Shown here: in pieces, positions 58,111 through 64,000 of the stretch
How positions within the stretch are numbered: position 1 is the first letter of the stretch
How the letters are laid out: the number at the start of each line of letters is the position of its first letter
Source of the DNA: a virus
Length of the DNA: 64,000 bases
Virus record (IMG/VR): IMGVR_UViG_3300008448_000001
Span: 124,001 to 188,000 of that record
Direction: 5' to 3' (one strand)
Made by a program: the position numbers and the translations under genes
Notes under the pieces: generated by a model
Told to the model about the DNA's origin: nothing
The model's database searches: none
Seen by the model: the letters and a program-made list of their open reading frames with translations, nothing else

Positions 58111-58516
58111 GCTGATTGCCGTTTACGGCCAGGCTAACCACTGGTGGGCGGAAGAGGTTCGCGCAAAGTACTACGACGAGAACGGTAGACTCGGCACAAT
58201 GGCCGAGGCTGAGCTCGCACGCTGGAAGTACATGGCAGAACTTGTTGACCTACCTCGTCGTACGCCTTTAAACGAGGCCGAGCCGCAAGATTCGCAAATA
58301 CCCTACGCTATTCGACTACTCTGGGGCATCCGCAACTCCGACGATTTGAAAGTAGCCCTCTCGAGTCATCGTTGCGGACAGTGCGAAGATTGCCGAAAAT
58401 TCGGCGACACGGGTAGCAACTGCGAAGACCGTAAACTTCTACGGGCGGTAGCGATCGAGCACGGCTTCAAGCCCGCAGGTGTCCGTGCTCGACCCAAGTC
58501 GCTCATTCGACGCTAG
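57989..58516 (+). CDS. Hypothetical protein with CxxCxxC cluster
   Basis: A 175-aa protein with AGGAAG (57976-57981) before ATG 57989, overlapping the GP88 gene by 122 bases. The C-terminal part has CGQCEDCRKFGDTGSNC (about 131-147), a strong metal-binding cluster, and a basic end (RARPKSLIRR). No family recognised. The overlap region is the variable C-terminus of GP88 and the start of this protein. Confidence 0.55.
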   Translation: MKTAYLTNNYRANRPSRKAVGNTENQSPRNPGVRVYSLDGKLIAVYGQANHWWAEEVRAKYYDENGRLGTMAEAELARWKYMAELVDLPRRTPLNEAEPQDSQIPYAIRLLWGIRNSDDLKVALSSHRCGQCEDCRKFGDTGSNCEDRKLLRAVAIEHGFKPAGVRARPKSLIRR

Positions 58517-59676
58517 TAAGCGGCGGCTGCTTTCTCTAAATCCACATCCGCCAAAGGGCTGCTTGCGACTTTCGACCGGGCGGGAAACTGCCCGGCGGAT
58601 TTCAAAAGCTTTTCAAGCAGTTCTGCGTCTGGTTTGGGTAACGTGTGAGCGATAGCCGCCAGTTTTTCTGGATCAACTTCCAAGCCGACACATGACTCTT
58701 TTGCGAATTCATCGCCCATGAATTCCACGAGGTCTTGCCTTGCCAGTTTTGCAAGTTGATCCTTCCCGTAAACGTTTCCTGTCTGCAGTTCGCACATTTC
58801 GTCGCAAGCTGCAGCCGCTTTGGAGAATGAAACCGCGAAAACGATATCCTCTGGCCGAGGTATTGATTCCGTGTACTTTCCTTTTAACCCGATGGCGTAA
58901 TCCATCTCGTCGATAGTTGCCGCGAGCTTTAACGCTGTGTCTCGGTCGAGAAACAACTCGGGCCGCTCGTTGATTACCTCGGCTAACTTCTCAATGCGGT
59001 CACGGTGCGTTCCGTTCTTGGCGAGCATCGCGCGTGCGTACAAGGCGCTCTGCACTTTCGGCAGATCCGGAAGACCGTAACCGGCTTGCTTTTCAAGTCG
59101 GTCCGCTATGGCATTCCCAAGAGCGACTCCGCAAGCCGCAGCTTTAGTCAGAATCTTTCCCGCCACGATGCAACGATCTTCAAAAATAAAATTGTCCTTA
59201 TTTTCATCGAGCCAGGCTGCTGCGGCTTTGATCTCGTCCGCATCGGTCAGCGGGTAATGTCTTTCAACAATGAAGTCCTTCCCCTGCTTTGTTTTGTAAA
59301 CGTATGCGTAGTCGCTGTCGTCCAGCGACGGCAACGCAACTTCTTTGCTGAGAACTTTGTCGCAATCGGCTTTAACTCCGTGGTAAGCAGCCGCCTTTTT
59401 CAGGTTTTCTTCGATCCTTTTCTGCTCCTTGGAACTGAACGAAGCACGCTTAAACTGAAAATAAGCCGAGGAAAGCCAAGTTGCAGCCGCCGTATGACAA
59501 GGGTACCTTAAACTATGTGGGTAATCCGCATACGCAGTTTTCGCTATGTATGCAGTGTTCGCCACCGTGTCCATTTCTGCTGCCTTGACGAAGTCCGGAA
59601 GTTCGAAAGTCTCTGCGACCTTGATCAAGCCAGATTTGTTTTTATCGTTGGTCGGGTCAAGTACAGGGTAAGTCAT
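58513..59676 (-). CDS. Hypothetical alpha-helical protein (minus strand)
   Basis: A 387-aa protein from ATG 59676 (minus) with AGGAG upstream. An ATG 21 bases earlier is also in frame but has no binding site. Mostly Ala/Lys/Asp/Glu helices and repeated AAA motifs (IKAAAAWLDENKDNFI; KILTKAAACGVALG). No signal or catalytic motif. Its stop shares CTAG with the plus-strand gene at 58516, so the two are convergent. Prohead-scaffold or DNA-packaging functions are possible, but none can be shown. Confidence 0.55.
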   Translation of the reverse strand: MTYPVLDPTNDKNKSGLIKVAETFELPDFVKAAEMDTVANTAYIAKTAYADYPHSLRYPCHTAAATWLSSAYFQFKRASFSSKEQKRIEENLKKAAAYHGVKADCDKVLSKEVALPSLDDSDYAYVYKTKQGKDFIVERHYPLTDADEIKAAAAWLDENKDNFIFEDRCIVAGKILTKAAACGVALGNAIADRLEKQAGYGLPDLPKVQSALYARAMLAKNGTHRDRIEKLAEVINERPELFLDRDTALKLAATIDEMDYAIGLKGKYTESIPRPEDIVFAVSFSKAAAACDEMCELQTGNVYGKDQLAKLARQDLVEFMGDEFAKESCVGLEVDPEKLAAIAHTLPKPDAELLEKLLKSAGQFPARSKVASSPLADVDLEKAAAAY

Positions 59677-59677
59677 C

Positions 59678-61912
59678 GTGTCTAGTCTCCTCGACATTCA
59701 CTCCAGTTTAACGTATTCCGTGATAGCCCCCTACATAGGGCTAGAGCCTTTTGACATATACACGGCTGCGGGAAAGTGCCCGTATTGCGGTGAAAACGCT
59801 TGGAACATATACCAAGATAGCAGATATCTGGAAGAATCGCACTACTGTTCTGACTGCAAAAAAGCCGGGACCGTGCTGAGTCTTGCGGCTTCTCGGCTTA
59901 AAATGTCTCAAGTTGAGACGATCAAGTATTTGTACACCAAGCTTGAGTACCGGGTACCCGAAAAGTTTGTAGTGGATTTTGATCGGGTGCAGAACCGGCA
60001 AGAACGCGTTAACCACATCTGGCACACCGCGCAAAACGAGATGATGAAGCCGACTGCACCAGGGATGGAGCTCCTGCATTATTACGGTTTGCGACCAGAT
60101 CGCATGAGCCGTGAACGCTTTTTAGCCGGTCCCGGTTCGCTTTTCGGAACGATAACCGGTAGCGAGATCCGGAAACTTTTCCTCGAGCCGCAATTTAGAA
60201 CACACAAACGCGCAATACTTGTCGTCCCTTGCTACAGGAACCCGAAAGACATCGGCTACGTGACGCTCACCACGCAAGACGGCGAGATCGCACCGGGCGT
60301 CAAACTGTGCATCAGCGACATTGCCTTCTCGGGGCTTCAGCTTCTGCACCGTTTCCAGGCTCCTTTCGTAATCGTCACGTCGATGATGACGAATTATTTG
60401 CAGCTGCAAAACATGAATTTTACGACAAGCGACGTGCCTTTACCGCTTTTTGGCTGGACAAAACCGGCAAGGTCTTTTTGTAAGTCACAATGGTGCATCG
60501 CTGAAGGTAAGTTACCTATCTTTTGGGAAAAGTACCCTACTCCCATAATTCTGCACCAGGCGATGATGCTCGGCGCCAAATTGTCTTTTGTGGGACCGGA
60601 ACAGCTTCGGAGGCAGAACGGGCAAGCGTCACGCGAGAATTGGAACAGTTGGCTTCGGCACGACCCGCCAGCGGAGATAGTTCGACGAATCGCCAGCAAC
60701 GCCAAGCCCTATGAAAAAGCCTTGTCGGATTGGCTGAAAACCGCATCGCACGACAAAAAAGCCCAGCTGATGGCCGACTGTGACAACTACGGCGAAAGCG
60801 TTTCGAAGTTAGTCCGGTCGCACCTGGATCCAAACTTCAAATCCTCTTTCTCTCGTCGTGTGAATGTTCCAACGCGACACGGTGCCGGTAACCGGTTTAC
60901 GCACGGACACACTGTCGTCATCGAGCGAGACGGTAAGTGGTTCAACCTGCAGAATGTCGTCAAGTTTCCAGGGACGCTTCGCGTAAGTCACGTGGTGGTG
61001 CGACCTGACGGCGAAAAAGAACACGTTGGCGTTTTTAGAATAAACGGGAGTGAAATACCTTTTCGCGTCGAGGAAAGGAAGGGCTCGCTTCGCTATTTTG
61101 TTGAGCTGGCGCTTTCCAACGAGATACCCGTTTTTTTACCGCACGAAGCCCCGTTATGGACAACTAAAGCTTGCGAAAGCTTCGAACCGTTGGCGGTGGC
61201 TTGCCGCATCGAAGAACCGCAAATCGTGAAAGGACTGGAACGCATCGGGTGGGATCCGGAGGGCTTTCAGTTGTACGGAACAAAGGTCGTTAAGGGCGTC
61301 TTCAAGACAACGGCACCTTACACCTTCTCCGATGCAGTACCCGGTCCGCGACAGAGTTACTGCAAGCTGACAGAGGACGTGCAGGAATCACTGCAGAAGT
61401 CGGGCCCTGAGATGGAAATAGTCTGGGCGACAGCCATGGCTGTTTGTGCACAGATAACGGCCAGCGTTGGCAAGAAAACTCCGCACGGCGTAGCAATTAC
61501 GCGAACGGAATACGACTCGTTTCTGCACCAGCTATTCGTCCGCTTTGACCTGCGAGAAGGGCCCGCGGGTCTGTGGAAACACCATTGGCCGCGTAAAGTG
61601 GAGAAGTTGAGCGTAGCTGTTAAAAAGTGTGCCGACAACTATTTTGTGGCTTTTAACGACAAGCCCGGGGCGTCGGAAGTTGTCGAGGTGGCTGCAGAAG
61701 ACGAGAACCTTGAGGCTCGCCTGTTGTCGCACAGTGCGGACAAGATAGCGATGAATTACTTGAAGCACTTTACCCGGCAAGAACCGCCTAAGGGGGTTCG
61801 ACTGTACAAAGGGTGGTTGGAACTTACTCGCAAGCTTTTCGGCGAATTGTTTGACTTTGTACCTGCTGAGATGCTAGACAGAGCCTATCGTAGGCTAAAA
61901 GTGAACTCCTAG
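59678..61912 (+). CDS. Primase-like protein with N-terminal zinc finger
   Basis: A 744-aa protein starting at GTG 59678, two bases beyond the minus-strand ATG. Residues 34-60 contain CPYCG and CSDCKKAG, four zinc ligands in a DnaG-type primase zinc-ribbon. The middle (about 185-260) is a mixed alpha/beta region that could be a TOPRIM-like fold, but no clear catalytic Asp/Glu set was assigned. No helicase Walker A motif was seen. In large phages such proteins prime replication. The call is moderate because the catalytic core is not recognised. Confidence 0.6.
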   Translation: MSSLLDIHSSLTYSVIAPYIGLEPFDIYTAAGKCPYCGENAWNIYQDSRYLEESHYCSDCKKAGTVLSLAASRLKMSQVETIKYLYTKLEYRVPEKFVVDFDRVQNRQERVNHIWHTAQNEMMKPTAPGMELLHYYGLRPDRMSRERFLAGPGSLFGTITGSEIRKLFLEPQFRTHKRAILVVPCYRNPKDIGYVTLTTQDGEIAPGVKLCISDIAFSGLQLLHRFQAPFVIVTSMMTNYLQLQNMNFTTSDVPLPLFGWTKPARSFCKSQWCIAEGKLPIFWEKYPTPIILHQAMMLGAKLSFVGPEQLRRQNGQASRENWNSWLRHDPPAEIVRRIASNAKPYEKALSDWLKTASHDKKAQLMADCDNYGESVSKLVRSHLDPNFKSSFSRRVNVPTRHGAGNRFTHGHTVVIERDGKWFNLQNVVKFPGTLRVSHVVVRPDGEKEHVGVFRINGSEIPFRVEERKGSLRYFVELALSNEIPVFLPHEAPLWTTKACESFEPLAVACRIEEPQIVKGLERIGWDPEGFQLYGTKVVKGVFKTTAPYTFSDAVPGPRQSYCKLTEDVQESLQKSGPEMEIVWATAMAVCAQITASVGKKTPHGVAITRTEYDSFLHQLFVRFDLREGPAGLWKHHWPRKVEKLSVAVKKCADNYFVAFNDKPGASEVVEVAAEDENLEARLLSHSADKIAMNYLKHFTRQEPPKGVRLYKGWLELTRKLFGELFDFVPAEMLDRAYRRLKVNS

Positions 61913-61950
61913 TCGCGTGAAAATTCGATAAGCCGCAAGCGAGGATATCG

Positions 61951-63918
61951 CTAGTACCAGTCCATGTCGCGAACACCCTGTGTCGAAGCTACCACGTCCT
62001 CGCTTAGTGTTATGTCCTTGTAGGCAGAAAGGTCCGGAAATCTTCCGGCCATTTGGAACAGCATCATGGAACCCATCGTGACGGCTTGCGCGAAATCGTC
62101 GGGACCGGCAGGGTCTCGCAGAATCTTATAAGTGTCACGACCGGAAGCCGACTCGCTTTTGTCTTCTATGAGGTTCAAAAAGTCGTGAAGCAATCCGACG
62201 TCGTCCGAACCACGGTAATCGTATTCAAAGAACCGCAACACCCCGCTTTTCACGAACTGGCAGCAGTAGTTTAACGCTCTGTTACGGTCCATCGCATAAT
62301 GCGCACGCGGATGCTTTCCGGTTGCAGGCTTGAAAATGATCAAACCACCCTTAGCCGGGCCAGTGTATGCCACGGGCAAAATACGATCACGGGGTAACCC
62401 TTCTTGGACAAGCAGTGTCTCGCGGACGGTACCTGCCCCAGTGTAATCGTGCACGACGTGCGAGCAGCGGAAGGCCGACATGATGTTCAGGATCAAGCGA
62501 GCCTCCCTCTCGTGTTCGTGCGGATGCAAGCTGCGGTAACCGTAGATAATGTCAACCCGCCCGTCCGGGCAAAGTCCGCACACGGCTATCGAGGTGTAAG
62601 ACTGCAGAGCAAGGTCGCTCTTACCGTTGCTTACGCCGCCTCCGCCCCAGTCGACCGAAACAAAACGATACAGGTAGCTGTCGATGTTCGTCTTCGCCGT
62701 TTCAAGTGAGTTTCTCCAAGGTAAGCAGGCGGCACGCTTGAGGTCTGTGATGGTGACAAGTTTACTGCCACTGTCCCACGACTCGCCGCACACCTCGTTG
62801 TAAAAAACGTGAATCGGCGTGTTTCCTTTACCGTCCCGCTTGTCGACCAGCGTTTGCCACTTTTCGCGGTTCGCGTAGTGCATAGGCATGATGATCTGCG
62901 GCACGTGGTAGCCTGCAAAACTCCAGCGTTTGTCACCGTAGCGATGCAACCATCGACCCGTTCCACCTTGATAGGCAGGCCTAGGATTTATAGGTTTTGT
63001 GCACTTAGCACAGCTGACTCCCGGAGCCGTTTCGCTGATATCATCCCGGACGGGCCCTATCATTTTGAGTAAGTCATACTCGAGCGAAGGTATGTTCCAG
63101 TGGCCGCAACCTCCGTGCGGACACTTTATAATCCACTCGGCCATGGAGCTATCGATCCAAAGTCTTTCGATCGTGTTGTCAAGCGTCTTTGGAGTTCCCG
63201 CGTACTGCTTGATACCCCAGCTACGCGAAGCCGAAATGGTTTCGTGGATGATCGGTAAAAACGAAATATCCATGTCCTGGATTTCATCGATACAATTCTT
63301 GTCGGCGGAGATACCACGTGTTCTTTCCGCGTCGAGGTACGCGAAAGAGAAAAGCATTTGCGACCGGTTTTTAAACGATCGTTGCAGCACGTTGTTCACC
63401 GTTTTCTCATCGGTGAACAACTTGCCGACGGGGCTGGTTTCAATGAAAGGGGCGACGTAGTTCTGCGAAAAACGCCGAATCATTTCGAACAACGGCGTAA
63501 GGAAAAGCGTGCTAAAATACGGAATACAGTTTGAGAAGAGGACGCCTTGTGCTGCCAGCGACGTGCTTTTAGACACTTGTCGCCCGGTCTTCAGCAGCGT
63601 TGTCCTTGCCATTCTAGTCCTAAAGAAAGGAGCGAAAGGAAAGTGATCGTGTAAATGATAAGGCTTGCCACGGATGGAAAGCAGCAGCGGCAGCAACGGC
63701 TGAAGCGTCGGATAACCTGACGACCTGAGCATAAAAGCTGCCAAGTGAAGTCTACGATCCAGCTGGTTTTTTAACGCTGGCGATTTGTAGCCCATTTCCT
63801 GGGCGACAGCGGTCAGCCTGTTTTCGCTGATTATGTACGGGTCGTGTGCCTGTTCTTCCGCCAAAACCTGGCTGGAAGTTTTTCTGGCGTTTTTGATTTG
63901 ATCGTAGGAGGATGTCAT
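61951..63918 (-). CDS. terL: Terminase large subunit (GpA-type) on the minus strand
   Basis: A 655-aa protein from ATG 63918 (minus). The frame is open to 63999, so an earlier start outside the window cannot be excluded. ATPase: Walker A-like TGRQVSKST (about 111-119) and Walker B CIDEIQ with Asp/Glu at 211-212. A GpA-type zinc ribbon, CPHGGCGHW and CAKC, lies at about 266-306. Nuclease: SVDWGGG (Asp423), HDYTGAG (Asp491) and a C-terminal DPAGPDDFAQ acid, three acidic residues of the RNase H-like fold. It packages DNA into proheads. A small-subunit partner was not found in this window. Confidence 0.88.
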   Translation of the reverse strand: MTSSYDQIKNARKTSSQVLAEEQAHDPYIISENRLTAVAQEMGYKSPALKNQLDRRLHLAAFMLRSSGYPTLQPLLPLLLSIRGKPYHLHDHFPFAPFFRTRMARTTLLKTGRQVSKSTSLAAQGVLFSNCIPYFSTLFLTPLFEMIRRFSQNYVAPFIETSPVGKLFTDEKTVNNVLQRSFKNRSQMLFSFAYLDAERTRGISADKNCIDEIQDMDISFLPIIHETISASRSWGIKQYAGTPKTLDNTIERLWIDSSMAEWIIKCPHGGCGHWNIPSLEYDLLKMIGPVRDDISETAPGVSCAKCTKPINPRPAYQGGTGRWLHRYGDKRWSFAGYHVPQIIMPMHYANREKWQTLVDKRDGKGNTPIHVFYNEVCGESWDSGSKLVTITDLKRAACLPWRNSLETAKTNIDSYLYRFVSVDWGGGGVSNGKSDLALQSYTSIAVCGLCPDGRVDIIYGYRSLHPHEHEREARLILNIMSAFRCSHVVHDYTGAGTVRETLLVQEGLPRDRILPVAYTGPAKGGLIIFKPATGKHPRAHYAMDRNRALNYCCQFVKSGVLRFFEYDYRGSDDVGLLHDFLNLIEDKSESASGRDTYKILRDPAGPDDFAQAVTMGSMMLFQMAGRFPDLSAYKDITLSEDVVASTQGVRDMDWY

Positions 63919-64000
63919 CTTGAAGTTAAGCGATACTGTGTTTGACTTACTGTCTCTCACAGCCAAGAGTATAATCGGAGTAGCGGCCCTAACCGCCAAG

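Noticed and set aside
1-64000. CRISPR arrays, insertion sequences, integrase or attachment sites
   Set aside because: No regularly spaced repeats with unique spacers, no transposase or recombinase motif and no tRNA-fragment duplication were seen in the window.

Overview
The window is part of the genome of a large contractile-tailed (myovirus-type) bacteriophage. The evidence is a contiguous virion-assembly operon holding tail sheath, tail tube, spike-like beta-helix protein, a frameshifted tail chaperone pair, tape measure, hub, gp25-like and J-like baseplate proteins and a long run of tail-tip/adhesion proteins. A GpA-type terminase large subunit lies at the right end. No integrase or insertion sequence was seen and there is one tRNA. 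The host cannot be read from the sequence. A Ycf35/DUF2997/Ycf46-like trio, otherwise familiar from cyanobacteria and planctomycetes, is a weak hint towards such a host.

Layout. (1) 1-6.9 kb: neck/completion genes, a 942-aa sheath and the tube, closed by a strong terminator. (2) 7.0-21.1 kb: spike, chaperones G and G-T (slippery AAATTTT), 1174-aa tape measure, hub, a sigma-70-like protein embedded in the tail operon, and baseplate wedge proteins. (3) 21.1-25.0 kb: an envelope-attack or lysis-like cassette with a complete matrixin (pro-domain, cysteine switch, zinc site), a papain-like peptidase, a lipoprotein and three small membrane proteins. (4) 25.0-38.3 kb: tail-tip/adhesion proteins, several sharing an N-terminal Asn-rich/YP motif, ending in a collagen-like fibre with a GPCCEG junction. 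(5) 38.4-42.0 kb: a fused GT9-GT2 glycosyltransferase, a GT32-like glycosyltransferase and small genes. (6) 42.0-50.9 kb: an accessory region with two long non-coding stretches (about 870 and 840 nt) rich in perfect helices, pseudoknots and repeats, stacked terminators, two pentapeptide-repeat paralogues, a tRNA with CAU anticodon and several secreted or lipoprotein genes. (7) 51.0-58.5 kb: early or metabolic-type genes including the Ycf35/DUF2997/Ycf46-like set and a GP88-family protein. (8) 58.5-64.0 kb: a strand-switch region with an unknown minus-strand gene, a primase-like zinc-finger protein on plus and the terminase on minus.

Genes are tightly packed, commonly with ATGA, GTGA or TAATG start-stop overlaps, so translational coupling is expected in the virion operon. 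Three features stand out: the paired large structured RNA candidates, the phage-encoded matrix-metalloproteinase-like zymogen, and the collagen fibre beside a bifunctional glycosyltransferase. Function assignments rest on motif recognition by eye. Coordinates of starts were adjusted to the best ATG/GTG with a ribosome binding site or start-stop overlap.
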